Shown: positions 7,968-18,125 of the stretch, in pieces
Layout: every line of letters begins with the position of its first letter
Numbering within the stretch: position 1 is the first letter of the stretch
From: Solobacterium sp.
GTDB taxonomy: Bacteria; Bacillota_I; Bacilli_A; Erysipelotrichales; Erysipelotrichaceae
Reading direction: 5' to 3'
Length of the DNA: 62,378 bases
Assembly (NCBI GenBank): GCA_017469355.1
Contig: JAFUGM010000035.1
Coordinates: 1-62,378 of the forward strand
Program-made: the position numbers and the translations under genes
The notes under the pieces: model-generated
Told to the model about the DNA's origin: nothing
The model's input: the letters and a program-made list of their open reading frames with translations, nothing else
Database searches by the model: none

Positions 7968-10237
7968 TTTTTATGGCTTCGGATTTGCAGGATAACTAAT
8001 CCTGCACAAAGCAGGATTCCTGCAATTGTGCAGGTTTTTCCGATGTTTAATCCTTTGGGTGAAAACCACATCTGAATATCGTTTTCTCCTGCCTCTACCG
8101 CAATACCTATCATCCCGCCATTGACCGAATAGGTGTTTGTTTTATGTCCATTAACCGTGACAGTCCAACCTTCATCAAAGGGGACGGAGAGTACCGCAAC
8201 ACCGGATTCACTGGTCAATAGCCCGGCGGAGACATGATTTCCTTCCGCATAGGCGCTGTAACACTGTACTTCTTCATTTCCTATGAGTGATTTGAGCTCT
8301 TCATAGTCACGTTCCTTACAGATAATGGTACTTGTGATCTCGGAACTCAAGGAAGGGTCATAGTTTTTTTCGTTCATAATGGAACGATAGGTTTTTCCAA
8401 GATTGATATAGTCCTGGTTTAAATAGACATTCCATGTATCGGCGTAATGCCCAATCAGTTCTCCATGAAGGAAGGGAGAGGGCTGATCCGCTCCGGTAAT
8501 CGCATATTTTGTGGAGACAAGATTCATGATATATGGGTTTTGGATATTGAATGTCCAGGGAAGGTAGTCAATCACCTGTTCGGGATCCAGTGCCACAAGA
8601 TCATTTGTACTTGCAAGATACGTGCTGTCATATGCCATAAGGCCTCGGATATTCGCATCCAGGTTATAGTTGGTGCCTCGTCCGAAATATACGGCCTGCG
8701 GGTCTATATAACTCCGATAAAAACTATGTTCATTGTCTGGATCCAGTGTCAGTGTCCATTCATTGAAGTAGTTCTTTTCTCCCATGATGGTAGTCATCCG
8801 ATCCGCGTCGGTTTTCTTTAACCCGTTCTGACTCGGATTTGCGTAGCAGGATAGAAAGGAAACCAGGGATAGTTCCACAATGACCGTGCCCAGTAACAGG
8901 GGACGGTGTTCTTTCGCTAATGCGATACCGGTAATCAGGATGGTAGGAATACATGCCAGTAACTGAACATATCCTACCTGTATCCCTGAAACTCCCAGTA
9001 AAGACGCAAATAACCATGGAGTGACTGCTAATAGCAGAGCGATTACAGGATAAGAGAGGTTCAATACCTTCTTATTGATGGAATGCATATCCTCAATAAA
9101 GGGAAGAACTGAACTGACTAAGAGAAATGTCACATTCGCCATCCAGCGGAAGGAAGGTTCACTGAACCCATGCATGATAGAGCTGAGGATGGGAATTAAC
9201 GCAAAGGCACTGACAAGAAGTGTAACAATGATACTCCGTTTTCTTGTCTGCTTATGTACGAATAACTGCGGGAACAGAATCGCACAGACACTTCCTGCCC
9301 ATACATAGACTGCCATTAATTGATGATTTGGAGTGTCGTAGAGATACAGGTTTGAAATCGTATCCGTTCGATAGGCGACAACGGAAGTAGGAGTAAATAA
9401 CCCACTCAGATAATTCAAATATGGTACAAGGCTTTCATAGAGAAGAACAGCACTGCGCTCACCTACTCTGGAGTTTCCAATGATATTGAGTATCTCAGGA
9501 ATTACGATCATTCCCGAAATCATGAATCCGACAAGATAATACCCGATAAGATAAAACGCGTGTTTCCACATTCCTTTGTGGGAATCATATTCCTGATTCC
9601 AGCGAAGAATGAAATACAGAATGGTAAACAGACTTGTCATATAGAACAGGTAATAACTGTTCAAAAACAGGAAGAATACCATGAATACAAAGAAGAATGG
9701 TTTCCGTTCCCGGATATACCGGTCTACCGAAAGGAAATACAAAGGAAGGAAGGAAATGAAACTGGCGAAGAAGGGATCCCGCATGATTTGAATCAGATAG
9801 ACACTGAAGGTAAAAAGTAATGATCCAAGAACGGAGGTATAGTCGGAATACTTCCGATACCGACAATACGCATAAAAACTTAATCCTGCTGTAATATAAC
9901 GCAGATAGGTCATCCAGATAATTGCGGTTGTATATGGCAGATCAGTAAATGCGAAGAAGTATTCAAAGAAGTCATTGAAGTAAAACAGTTTACTGGAATA
10001 GAAATCATTCCCAAGGAAGTTCACCCATGACCAGTAGGGAAGAGTTCCGGTTTCTTTCCATGCGGTGACCATGGTTCTTAAGTTTTCGAAGTTGGAGGAA
10101 TAGATGGTACGCATATCCCAGCCAAGAATAAAGGCGGTTCCCGTAGTGATATAGGGAAGACTGATAATAAGAAAGATTCCGGTAATGGCCAGAAGCAGCC
10201 ATAGAACGGTACGCCTGTTATGTGGTTTCATATACAT
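7964..10237 (-). CDS. YfhO family membrane protein
   Basis: The 757-residue protein has a dozen or more membrane helices, a first extracytoplasmic loop with GWDM near residue 40, and a long C-terminal soluble part (about 460-730) before a last helix. This is the YfhO architecture, a GT-C-like fold implicated in Bacillus and Listeria in moving glycosyl groups onto teichoic acid-type polymers outside the membrane. It runs against the neighbouring genes and meets the GT4 gene tail to tail. An acceptor on lipoteichoic acid or the local glycan is an inference from the family. Confidence 0.8.
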   Translation of the reverse strand: MYMKPHNRRTVLWLLLAITGIFLIISLPYITTGTAFILGWDMRTIYSSNFENLRTMVTAWKETGTLPYWSWVNFLGNDFYSSKLFYFNDFFEYFFAFTDLPYTTAIIWMTYLRYITAGLSFYAYCRYRKYSDYTSVLGSLLFTFSVYLIQIMRDPFFASFISFLPLYFLSVDRYIRERKPFFFVFMVFFLFLNSYYLFYMTSLFTILYFILRWNQEYDSHKGMWKHAFYLIGYYLVGFMISGMIVIPEILNIIGNSRVGERSAVLLYESLVPYLNYLSGLFTPTSVVAYRTDTISNLYLYDTPNHQLMAVYVWAGSVCAILFPQLFVHKQTRKRSIIVTLLVSAFALIPILSSIMHGFSEPSFRWMANVTFLLVSSVLPFIEDMHSINKKVLNLSYPVIALLLAVTPWLFASLLGVSGIQVGYVQLLACIPTILITGIALAKEHRPLLLGTVIVELSLVSFLSCYANPSQNGLKKTDADRMTTIMGEKNYFNEWTLTLDPDNEHSFYRSYIDPQAVYFGRGTNYNLDANIRGLMAYDSTYLASTNDLVALDPEQVIDYLPWTFNIQNPYIMNLVSTKYAITGADQPSPFLHGELIGHYADTWNVYLNQDYINLGKTYRSIMNEKNYDPSLSSEITSTIICKERDYEELKSLIGNEEVQCYSAYAEGNHVSAGLLTSESGVAVLSVPFDEGWTVTVNGHKTNTYSVNGGMIGIAVEAGENDIQMWFSPKGLNIGKTCTIAGILLCAGLVILQIRSHKN

Positions 10238-10435
10238 GACATTATAACGTGAACAGGGAGTGGGAAGAACGTCCTTCCTTGAAGGAATGAAAATTCACGA
10301 TAATGTCGATCATTCAAGGCATTAAAATAGGGAAGTACATATGGATCTGTAACGAAATAATATCTGCTATTATTTTATAACATAACAACTTATTTTGTTA
10401 CATATATGATATAATAACACCGGGAATACCGGTTT
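10238..10435. other. Intergenic region with probable ISAzo13-type left end
   Basis: This 198-base gap separates the YfhO start from the transposase. The AT-rich part from about 10345 probably belongs to the insertion sequence and has a TATAAT at 10410-10415 upstream of the transposase. I could not find clear matching terminal inverted repeats, so the element's ends are unresolved. Confidence 0.4.
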
Positions 10436-11674
10436 ATGTCTGTAAGTACTGAAACGAAAAATGCAGTAACAGAGTTGATTACCATCATGACTCCTGTTCT
10501 TAATGAAAAACAGAAAAGGATTCTTTATGGTGCAGCTGCCAAAGTGCTTGGACATGGAGGTGTTACAGCGGTACAGAAATCTGTTGGTCCGGCAAAAGAA
10601 ACAATCATTGCGGGAAAGAAAGAAATCGAAAAAATCCAAGGTTCTGAAAGCAGTGATCTTCCAGAAGGAAGAATACGCAGGCCTGGAGGAGGCAGAAAAA
10701 AAGCAAAGGATAAGAATCCATTACTGTACGATTATATTGAGGAGATTATAGAGGAATCCACATACGGAAGCCCGGTAAACATACTGAAATGGACAACTCT
10801 AAGTCTGCGTGACATAGCAGAACAGGTAAAAGAAAAGTTCGATATTGAGATAAGTCACAATATAGTCAGTAGAGCTCTTGAAGAATTAGGCTATAGTAAA
10901 CAGCAGAATCAGAAGAATCTTCAGGTAGGAGAACCACATCCCGACAGAAATGCACAGTTTTGTTTTATAAATAACAAAGCTCAGGAATTTATCGAAGCGG
11001 GAGATCCGGTTATATCCGTAGATACAAAGAAGAAAGAACTGATCGGAAACTTTAAGAATAATGGGTCAGAATATCGAAGAGAGCGAGATCCAAGACAGGT
11101 ACTGGATCATGATTTTGCGTTACCTGAATTGGGCAAAGTAGCACCATATGGAGTATATGTGTTAAACGATAATACAGGTTTTGTAAATCTGGGAACGGAT
11201 CATGATACGAGTGAATTCGCCGCTGAAAGTATCTGCAGGTGGTGGTTTACAGTTGGAAAGAATACATTTCCGAACGCAAAGAGAATTTATATCAATTCAG
11301 ACGGTGGAGGCAGTAACAGACCGAGAGGACTACAGTGGAAATATCAGTTACAGCAGATTGCGGACATCACCGGGCTAGAGATCCATATGTCACACTTTCC
11401 TCCAGGAACAAGTAAGTGGAATAAGGTTGAGCACAGACTGTTCTGCTATATCACAAAGAACTGGCAGGGAAAGCCACTGATAGATATAGAGACAGTAGTA
11501 AATCTGATATCAAGCACAACCACGAAAAAAGGGCTGAAAGTCAAATGTGTACTAGACACCAACAAATACGAACTAAAACAAAAGATCACAGATGAACAAG
11601 CTGATACAATCAACCTGGAAGAATGTGATCAATTTGGAAAATGGAATTATATTATTCTTCCTGCTAAAGGATGA
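10436..11674 (+). CDS. ISAzo13 family transposase
   Basis: The 412-residue protein matches the ISAzo13/Rhodopirellula-type transposases. It has an N-terminal helical region, a glycine/arginine-rich link (RRPGGGRKK near residue 83), then a DDE core. SVDTKKKE near residue 196 supplies the first Asp, INSDGGGSN near residue 286 the second, and HFPPGTSKWNKVEHRLF near residue 330 the third acidic residue. It is intact. A small hairpin (ACCGG...CCGGT) sits just before the ATG. Its stop region overlaps a spurious upstream extension of the next membrane protein, so the insertion probably removed that gene's original promoter or start region. Confidence 0.85.
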   Translation: MSVSTETKNAVTELITIMTPVLNEKQKRILYGAAAKVLGHGGVTAVQKSVGPAKETIIAGKKEIEKIQGSESSDLPEGRIRRPGGGRKKAKDKNPLLYDYIEEIIEESTYGSPVNILKWTTLSLRDIAEQVKEKFDIEISHNIVSRALEELGYSKQQNQKNLQVGEPHPDRNAQFCFINNKAQEFIEAGDPVISVDTKKKELIGNFKNNGSEYRRERDPRQVLDHDFALPELGKVAPYGVYVLNDNTGFVNLGTDHDTSEFAAESICRWWFTVGKNTFPNAKRIYINSDGGGSNRPRGLQWKYQLQQIADITGLEIHMSHFPPGTSKWNKVEHRLFCYITKNWQGKPLIDIETVVNLISSTTTKKGLKVKCVLDTNKYELKQKITDEQADTINLEECDQFGKWNYIILPAKG

Positions 11675-11724
11675 ATTTAATTTATGACAATTCCTATAGT
11701 ACTATATTAATTACGGTTCAATTC

Positions 11725-13503
11725 ATGCGCAGCGATCGACTCAAACAACTGAAACATCCAACCAACCGGCTGAAGGCGGCCGTTTTTCTGCTTCTCTTCG
11801 TGCTTAATTTTCTGACGGTAAAAACCTCAGATGATCTTGGTTATTCCATCAATCATGGCTTCCTGGATCTTTTCCGCCAAGAATATATTCAATACATGAC
11901 CTGGACAGGGCGGAGTGTGGCACATATCATTGCCCGCAGTTTTCTGGCTCTGCCAAAGGGAATCTTCAATCTGGCAAACAGTCTTATCTTCTGTATTCAT
12001 GTGGAACTGATCTGTATTCATGCCTCAGGGAAGAAAAACTATTCTCCTATACTCTATGCGCTCAGCGCATTACTGGTGTTTCTTTTCGTGCCGGTATTTG
12101 GCCAGACCGTATTATGGGAAACCGGTTCCTGCAATTACCTCTGGACCACAACGATCATTCTGGCCTTCCTGCTTCCGTATCGTCTTGATGAAGTGAAGGA
12201 ACGAACGCTTCCTTATGCGCTTTTGATGGGTTTATTTGGAATTCTTGCGGGGTGGACCAACGAAAATACCGGAGGTGCCTGTATTCTTGTGGCGATGGGG
12301 CTTACGTTCTATTCGTTTAAGAACACAAAACGATTCCCATCCTGGAAACTGATTGGCATTCTTGGGTCAATTGTTGGTTTTTTGATCATGATCAAAGCAC
12401 CTGGCAATGCGGTACGGGCAGCGGACTTTGTGGTAAGTGGGGGAAGGGCGTATGCCTTCGTTCATGATCTCTTTAATACCCTGAATGTGTTGGGCTCCCT
12501 CCATGGACAGTTGTTGTTATGGATCGGTATTGCGGTACTGTTAGGAGTACACGTCCATAATTCGGTGAAGGGGGTTATCTTACCGGCATCGATTTATTCC
12601 TTATCTGGGGCAGCTGCGGTAGGTGCCATTCTGCTTAGCCCGGTTCCGGTGGAATTTGACCGTTCCATGTATGGGGCGACCATCCTGGTGATTATCGGGT
12701 TCTTAACATTGCTTGCGCCAGTGAATGAAACTAAGACTGGGAAACTGAGTTGTGTGGTTCTTACTGCTGCGCTGGCTGGTCTCAGCATCTTTGACTATGC
12801 CCAGGCTCTTGTGGATCTCAGTTATACAAGATACCAATACCAGAATCGGGAATCCTGGGTGAAGGAACAGGCTTCCCTTGGGAATCGGAATCCGGTTGTT
12901 CCTGTGATTAACAGTGAATTCTTTACGACCTATAATGCGATGTATGGGTTAAATGATATTCTGGATTACCCGGAGTTTGTGAATAATGTGAATTATTCCA
13001 TTACGCATGGGTTAGATTCCGTGACTTCAACGACGGTGGAAAAGTGGAACGAGATCTACCGTAATGGGAGCCCAGAACTGATGAATGCGCGTACACTAAG
13101 CGACTATCTGACGCTGTTAAATGAGAACCCGGATTTCATTGGACTTGTGACATGTAATACGCTGGGTATTGAACATGGGGCGGTACTTGAAACCCTTGGG
13201 AAGGTATATGGGGAGCCATTGGAAGGCAGTTCCAATCTCTATGGAATCATTCATGATGGTGACTTTGAGGTAGAAGAAAACGGGGAACCAGGTGGTATTG
13301 CCTGGGTAATTCAGGACCATTATGTCTGGGTCTCCAGTTATGATGATCCAACCCAATCTGATATTCTGATGGATCAGGTGGAGTATACCAACGATAACTC
13401 CGGTCTTTCCATTGTGGTGTTTTCCCAGTCACAGGATCGTGTTGTCGATTCTGTTACCTGGAAAAACAGCGAGACACCAGATCGAACCTACAGGGAGTCT
13501 TAA
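11725..13503 (+). CDS. DUF6056-like multi-spanning membrane protein
   Basis: The roughly 592-residue protein has 10-12 membrane helices, an Asp-Asp pair just after the first helix (KTSDDLGY), TWTGRSVAH in the first loop and a soluble C-terminal part from about residue 390. This plan is typical of DUF6056 and GT-C lipid-linked sugar transferases, where the acidic pair lies at the outer membrane face. ATG 11725 is chosen because the open frame upstream consists of insertion-sequence DNA. No Shine-Dalgarno is visible there, so the insertion may have damaged expression. It is paralogous to the next gene, two bases downstream. Confidence 0.65.
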   Translation: MRSDRLKQLKHPTNRLKAAVFLLLFVLNFLTVKTSDDLGYSINHGFLDLFRQEYIQYMTWTGRSVAHIIARSFLALPKGIFNLANSLIFCIHVELICIHASGKKNYSPILYALSALLVFLFVPVFGQTVLWETGSCNYLWTTTIILAFLLPYRLDEVKERTLPYALLMGLFGILAGWTNENTGGACILVAMGLTFYSFKNTKRFPSWKLIGILGSIVGFLIMIKAPGNAVRAADFVVSGGRAYAFVHDLFNTLNVLGSLHGQLLLWIGIAVLLGVHVHNSVKGVILPASIYSLSGAAAVGAILLSPVPVEFDRSMYGATILVIIGFLTLLAPVNETKTGKLSCVVLTAALAGLSIFDYAQALVDLSYTRYQYQNRESWVKEQASLGNRNPVVPVINSEFFTTYNAMYGLNDILDYPEFVNNVNYSITHGLDSVTSTTVEKWNEIYRNGSPELMNARTLSDYLTLLNENPDFIGLVTCNTLGIEHGAVLETLGKVYGEPLEGSSNLYGIIHDGDFEVEENGEPGGIAWVIQDHYVWVSSYDDPTQSDILMDQVEYTNDNSGLSIVVFSQSQDRVVDSVTWKNSETPDRTYRES

Positions 13504-13505
13504 TC

Positions 13506-14978
13506 ATGAAGTTTCCTTCCTTGAAACAATTGCTTGAAGAACATGAGCGCCTGATTCTGGCGCTGCTTTGTGTTGTTGTATTTCTTTTTTTCGCACTCAT
13601 TACCCATTGGACGCCAGTATCTGGTGATGATTGGGTTTATGCGGTTGGGGGAACGTGGAATTCTCCGTTTTCTGAGACCCTGCTTATGTATCGAACATGG
13701 AGCGGACGGGTGCTCAGTGAACTCTGGGGATTTCTCGTTGCGCCCCATAAAGGACTCTGGAATCTTCTCAATCCGTTATTATTCACTCTGATTGGGGTGT
13801 TGTTGGTTGTTTTGACGGAAGAAAAGAATCATACGGTATTGAGTGCCTGTTTCCTGTTTTTGATGATGTTATCGGTGGGGAATCGGGTACGGATGCAGAC
13901 ATATACCTGGATTATGGGAACGACGTATGTCATTCCCTTATTCCTGTTTCTGATTCAGGTGTTTCTGTTGAAACGATGGGTGATCCGCAACCGGTTAACC
14001 AAACCCGCCTGGATTCTTTTATGTCTTTTGAACTTCTGTATTCCGCTTTATATGGAAAACGCGGCCGCATTAATCTGCGGGGCAGATGTATTGGTGCTTA
14101 TCTATCTATGGTGGAATGACCGCCGCAAGGTTGGGAAAATGGCAGTATTAACCGTGATTGCGATCTGCGGCACGCTCATCATTCTCTTATCTCCTGGGGC
14201 TGCAGCGCGTCTGGCGAATGATAATGCGGAGTTTCAGGCATTAACGTTAACGCAGAAGATTCTTCAAAACTGGCCCTCGTTTCTTTCTCATATGTATACC
14301 GAAAGCAGGGGAGTGACCACTGGCTTCTTCCTGATGTCGGCAGGCTGGGCCTTTGCCCATCGTGCTCATCATAAAAGCTTATATCTTTATATCCTGGTGA
14401 CACTGTTCGCACTGGTAGTTCATCAGGGAATCCTGTATCTTTTCCTTACGTTCTGGCTGATTGGAAATCTGATTGCCATGGAAGAGATTAAAAGTGAACG
14501 CTGGTTTCCGGTGTATCTGATTCTCTGCGCCTTAGGGGCGAATCTTGTGATGTTGGTTTCCCCGATCTTTGACAGCAGAAGTGGGCTTTATTCGCTGTAT
14601 TTATTGATCCTGGTTTCTGGGGTGATGTTTCAAAGCGTGGATTGCGGAAATAAGATCAAGCGAGTCACGCTTTATGTTGGTGTATTGGTTCTTCTAGGAG
14701 TTCGGATGGTTTCGTACTATGACATCTATCATATGGTTCATCTCATCAATATCCGCCGCAACCAGCAGATTGAATACTACCGGGTACGACCGGATGCCGG
14801 GGATGCCTGGTTACTGGCTTACCCGGATGAATCCATTCATTCTGCCAATGTGCAGGAAGGGGATGACACCCATATGTATTACTTCAAGGAATACTATTAC
14901 CTGAGTCAGGATCTTCATCTGGTATTCTATTATCTGGACGACTATAACGCGGATACGATATTCGCTCCTTCGGAGTAA
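13506..14978 (+). CDS. DUF6056-like multi-spanning membrane protein
   Basis: The 490-residue protein has about ten membrane helices. After the first helix it has VSGDDW, followed by MYRTWSGRVLSELW, matching the loop motifs of the preceding paralogue (SDDLGY and YMTWTGRSV). It lacks the long soluble tail of the first copy. The acidic pair outside the first helix suggests a GT-C-type glycosyltransferase using a polyprenyl-phosphate sugar, but the family is still named by number. The gene lies in a run where each neighbour starts within a few bases of the previous stop. Confidence 0.65.
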   Translation: MKFPSLKQLLEEHERLILALLCVVVFLFFALITHWTPVSGDDWVYAVGGTWNSPFSETLLMYRTWSGRVLSELWGFLVAPHKGLWNLLNPLLFTLIGVLLVVLTEEKNHTVLSACFLFLMMLSVGNRVRMQTYTWIMGTTYVIPLFLFLIQVFLLKRWVIRNRLTKPAWILLCLLNFCIPLYMENAAALICGADVLVLIYLWWNDRRKVGKMAVLTVIAICGTLIILLSPGAAARLANDNAEFQALTLTQKILQNWPSFLSHMYTESRGVTTGFFLMSAGWAFAHRAHHKSLYLYILVTLFALVVHQGILYLFLTFWLIGNLIAMEEIKSERWFPVYLILCALGANLVMLVSPIFDSRSGLYSLYLLILVSGVMFQSVDCGNKIKRVTLYVGVLVLLGVRMVSYYDIYHMVHLINIRRNQQIEYYRVRPDAGDAWLLAYPDESIHSANVQEGDDTHMYYFKEYYYLSQDLHLVFYYLDDYNADTIFAPSE

Positions 14979-14986
14979 TAAAACTT

Positions 14987-16198
14987 ATGAAGATCGCATA
15001 TATCAATTCGGTTGCGGGATATGGCAGTACCGGGAAACTGGTATCGATGTTGGCGAAGACCGAAGGAATTACCGGGAAACTCTATTATGGGCGTAAGAAT
15101 GACACCAGTGGCTGTGACAGTTTTCGTATTATTCATAACCCGCAGTTTGTCTCCCATGTCCTCTGGACATTTGTGACAGATGATCATGCCATGCATAATA
15201 CAAGGCAGACGGAAGCGATGATCGAAGATCTGAAACAGTTTAACCCGTATCTTGTTCACCTCCATAACCTTCATGGGTATTATCTTGATATCCGGCCATT
15301 ATTTTCCTACCTGAAGAGTTCCGGTATTCCGGTGCTATGGACCTTTCATGACTGCTGGCCTATAACTGGCCATTGCGCTCACTATACCAGTGTTCATTGC
15401 GAACAGTGGAAGACAGGCTGTAAGAACTGCCCGGCTTTACTTCACTACCCGCCAACGTTTTATGCGGGCAATATTGAACGCAACTACAAGTTAAAACAGG
15501 ATCTGTTTACGTCACTTCCAGTCAACCAGCTGCATATCGTGACCCCATCGGAGTGGCTTGCGGGAGAAGTAAGACAATCGTTTCTAAAATACTATCCAAT
15601 TCAGGTCATCCCAAATGGGATTGACCAGGAGATCTTCCATCCGGTGAAAAGTTCGTTTCGGAACGACCATCATCTGGAAGGGCAGTTTGTCATTCTTGCG
15701 GTGGCAGGAAACTGGTATAAGGAAAAAGGAACCGAGGATCTGGTTAAGTTATCGAAGCGGTTACCGGAAGGGTGCGTTCTTGTGGTAGTAGGGGCGAAGG
15801 GGGCTTTTGCCCGCCAGTTGGCAAATGACAATGTGGTGATTATCCCCCGCACAGAACAGGCATCGCAGTTAGCGGAGATTTATTCTGCGGCAGATGTCAT
15901 GATTAACCTTACCCAGGAAGATACCTTTCCAACGGTCAATATCGAAGCGATTTCCTGTGGCTGCCCGGTTGTGACCTACAAGGTCGGGGGAAGTGCGGAG
16001 ATTGCCGGGGAGTTGGCAGGTTGTTCGGTACCTTATGGGGATCTTGATGGGTTGATTCAGATCATTGAGAAGATGAAAGAAGGGACGATTTCCTTTGGGA
16101 AGGAAGCCTGCAGGATTCAGGCTTCTCAGTACTCCAGAACAATGATGCTTGAAGAATATCGTCATATCTATGAAGAACTGCGAAAGGAACAGCGATGA
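14987..16198 (+). CDS. Glycosyltransferase family 4
   Basis: The 403-residue GT-B enzyme is closely similar to the protein at 6774. Both have the N-terminal VHLHNLHGYY or VHIHNIHGH motif, TFHDCWPITGHC near residue 120, a CKNCP metal-like Cys cluster, VIPNGIDQEIFHP near residue 207 and FPTVNIEAISCGCPVV near residue 317. The Cys cluster may stabilise the acceptor domain. The pair probably adds two related sugars of one repeat unit, or one arose by duplication for a branch. The stop overlaps the HAD gene start by four bases. Confidence 0.85.
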   Translation: MKIAYINSVAGYGSTGKLVSMLAKTEGITGKLYYGRKNDTSGCDSFRIIHNPQFVSHVLWTFVTDDHAMHNTRQTEAMIEDLKQFNPYLVHLHNLHGYYLDIRPLFSYLKSSGIPVLWTFHDCWPITGHCAHYTSVHCEQWKTGCKNCPALLHYPPTFYAGNIERNYKLKQDLFTSLPVNQLHIVTPSEWLAGEVRQSFLKYYPIQVIPNGIDQEIFHPVKSSFRNDHHLEGQFVILAVAGNWYKEKGTEDLVKLSKRLPEGCVLVVVGAKGAFARQLANDNVVIIPRTEQASQLAEIYSAADVMINLTQEDTFPTVNIEAISCGCPVVTYKVGGSAEIAGELAGCSVPYGDLDGLIQIIEKMKEGTISFGKEACRIQASQYSRTMMLEEYRHIYEELRKEQR

Positions 16199-16755
16199 AC
16201 GTCTACGATTGGGATGACACAATCTATCGGGGAGATTCTACGTTTGGGCTGGTGTTGTATGCCTATGTTCATCGTCCCCGTACGCTATGGAGTATTCCCC
16301 GCACCCTTGGATGCGGTCTTCTTTATGCGCTTCATCTGATGCCAAAACAATCCTTTAAGGAACAACTGTTTCATATGTTTACGATGGTTAAGGACATGGA
16401 AGAGTTTGTGGAGGCGTATACCGCTTCCCATATGGATCATGTCAAAGCGTGGTATCTCGCACAACAGAAGGAAGATGATGTCATCATCTCCGCTTCACCT
16501 GAGTTTTTGATCCGCTCATTTGCCAGACGCTTAGGAATCGCCCACGTCATGGCAAGCCCGGTCGATCGTTCTACCGGGAAGTACCAGGGGGAAAACTGCC
16601 ATGGGGAAGAGAAGGTGCGGCGGTATCGGGAAGTTTATGGTACTCAGCCAATTGATCAGTTCTATTCCGATTCGAGAAGTGATACCCCATTGGCGAGACT
16701 TGCGAAGAAGGCCTATCTTGTGTCAGGAGACCAGTTAAAGGAGTGGAAGCTATGA
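16195..16755 (+). CDS. HAD-superfamily phosphatase
   Basis: The 186-residue hydrolase has motif I as DWDDT at residues 5-9 (nucleophile Asp5, general acid Asp7), motif II as IISAS near residue 100, and motif III/IV as SDSRSDTP near residue 160. This layout is that of the HAD-IB/PSP-like group that dephosphorylates small molecules or lipid head groups. A helical cap lies between motifs I and II. It overlaps both the GT4 gene and the MBOAT gene by ATGA-type junctions, so it is tightly coupled to glycan assembly, perhaps removing phosphate from an intermediate. Confidence 0.75.
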   Translation: MNVYDWDDTIYRGDSTFGLVLYAYVHRPRTLWSIPRTLGCGLLYALHLMPKQSFKEQLFHMFTMVKDMEEFVEAYTASHMDHVKAWYLAQQKEDDVIISASPEFLIRSFARRLGIAHVMASPVDRSTGKYQGENCHGEEKVRRYREVYGTQPIDQFYSDSRSDTPLARLAKKAYLVSGDQLKEWKL

Positions 16756-18125
16756 GTGTCATTTCACTTCCTTATCTTAGCTTTATTGGGCTTTCTGCGG
16801 TATTGATTGGGTTATTGCCAAATCAGAAGCGTAAGATTCCTGTCCTGCTATTAAATGGTGTCTTTCTTTATCTGCTTTCTGCCAACTGGAATGATGTAGG
16901 ATATGTGCTTGGCTTATGGGCATGGACGTATCTCAGTCTTCTTGTATATCAGAAGACCCGGATTCATGGGGTTTATGTGGCATCGATTGTGGTGCCGATA
17001 CTTGGACTTGCGTATTACAAATATGCCGGGTTCTTTGGGGCGACAAGTGTATTCATGCCATTAGGGATCTCGTTTTATACCTTCAAGGCCATCAGCTATC
17101 TTGTCGATGTAAGGCAGGGGAAGGTCAATGCGCAGGATTCGATTGCCTTATTTGACTATCTGGTATTCTTTCCGGTATTCATGGCTGGTCCGATACATCG
17201 TTCCTCTTCCTTTTTTGAACAACTGGAAACACCGGTGATCTTTGACTATAAAAAGGCGAAGAAAAGCTTTGTGTTAATCCTGTTTGGAGTTGTGGAAAAG
17301 ATGGTGGTGGCGGATCGCCTTGCCGGATGGGCAGTAGAATTTCTTTCACCATCTTTTACCGGATGGGTAACCGTTCTTGGGGTGGTTTTATATGCGTTTC
17401 AGCTCTATGCGGATTTTGACGCCTATTCTAATATTGCGATCGGTACGGCAGGACTGCTTGGCTTTGACCTTGAACGGAATTTTCATTCCCCGTATTGTGC
17501 GGCCTCGATTCCTGAATTCTGGCGCCGTTGGCATATCTCGCTTTCTTCCTGGATCCGGGATTATGTTTATATTCCTCTTGGCGGAAACCGGAACGGGGAA
17601 CTGCGTACCTGTATTCATATTCTGATCGCATTTCTTGTCTCCGGGCTCTGGCACGGCTCTACGGTGCTGTTTCTTGTCTGGGGTTTAGGTCATGGTGTGC
17701 TCAATGTTCTCGAAGCACAGGTGCTGAAGCACCTCCCGAAGAAGGAATGGATGAAGTGGCTGCGGCCAGTTGCGGTACTTGTGAACTTTGTACTTGTGGC
17801 ATCACTCTGGGTGTTTTTCCGCTCTGCCAGTATGGAAGAAGCACTTAGCGTATTTACACGCATTGGCACAATTAACTCCCTGCCTCATCTTTCCTATGTG
17901 GCAATGGGGCTTACCTTCAATGAATGGATCTGGATGTGGTGCTTGCTTGGTGTGATGGTGCTTACAGATCTTTTCCGTTATTTCATTGATGGAATGGAGT
18001 GGTTATCAAAGCAGTTATTTATCGTGCGTTGGGTTGTTTATGCGGCGCTAATCATCGTTACGATCATCTTTGGGGTCTATGGGCCTGGATTCCATCCGGA
18101 GGATTTCATCTATGTCACGTTCTGA
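16752..18125 (+). CDS. MBOAT O-acyltransferase, DltB/AlgI-like
   Basis: The 457-residue polytopic enzyme has the MBOAT hallmark SGLWHG near residue 298, with the conserved catalytic His, and a second His in GLGHG near 313. The central helices include PLGISFYTFKAISYLVDV, typical of AlgI/PatA-like proteins. It takes an acyl group, usually acetyl, and passes it across the membrane to a surface sugar with a periplasmic-type partner. That partner is probably the next gene, which overlaps its 3' end. ATG 16752 overlaps the HAD stop and is preferred to 16743. Confidence 0.88.
   Translation: MSVISLPYLSFIGLSAVLIGLLPNQKRKIPVLLLNGVFLYLLSANWNDVGYVLGLWAWTYLSLLVYQKTRIHGVYVASIVVPILGLAYYKYAGFFGATSVFMPLGISFYTFKAISYLVDVRQGKVNAQDSIALFDYLVFFPVFMAGPIHRSSSFFEQLETPVIFDYKKAKKSFVLILFGVVEKMVVADRLAGWAVEFLSPSFTGWVTVLGVVLYAFQLYADFDAYSNIAIGTAGLLGFDLERNFHSPYCAASIPEFWRRWHISLSSWIRDYVYIPLGGNRNGELRTCIHILIAFLVSGLWHGSTVLFLVWGLGHGVLNVLEAQVLKHLPKKEWMKWLRPVAVLVNFVLVASLWVFFRSASMEEALSVFTRIGTINSLPHLSYVAMGLTFNEWIWMWCLLGVMVLTDLFRYFIDGMEWLSKQLFIVRWVVYAALIIVTIIFGVYGPGFHPEDFIYVTF

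Noticed and set aside
10340-11720. Exact ends of the ISAzo13-type element
   Set aside because: Weakly similar AT-rich ends (GTAACGAAATAATAT and the complement of ATATTAATTAC) are not convincing as terminal repeats, and no target duplication was found.
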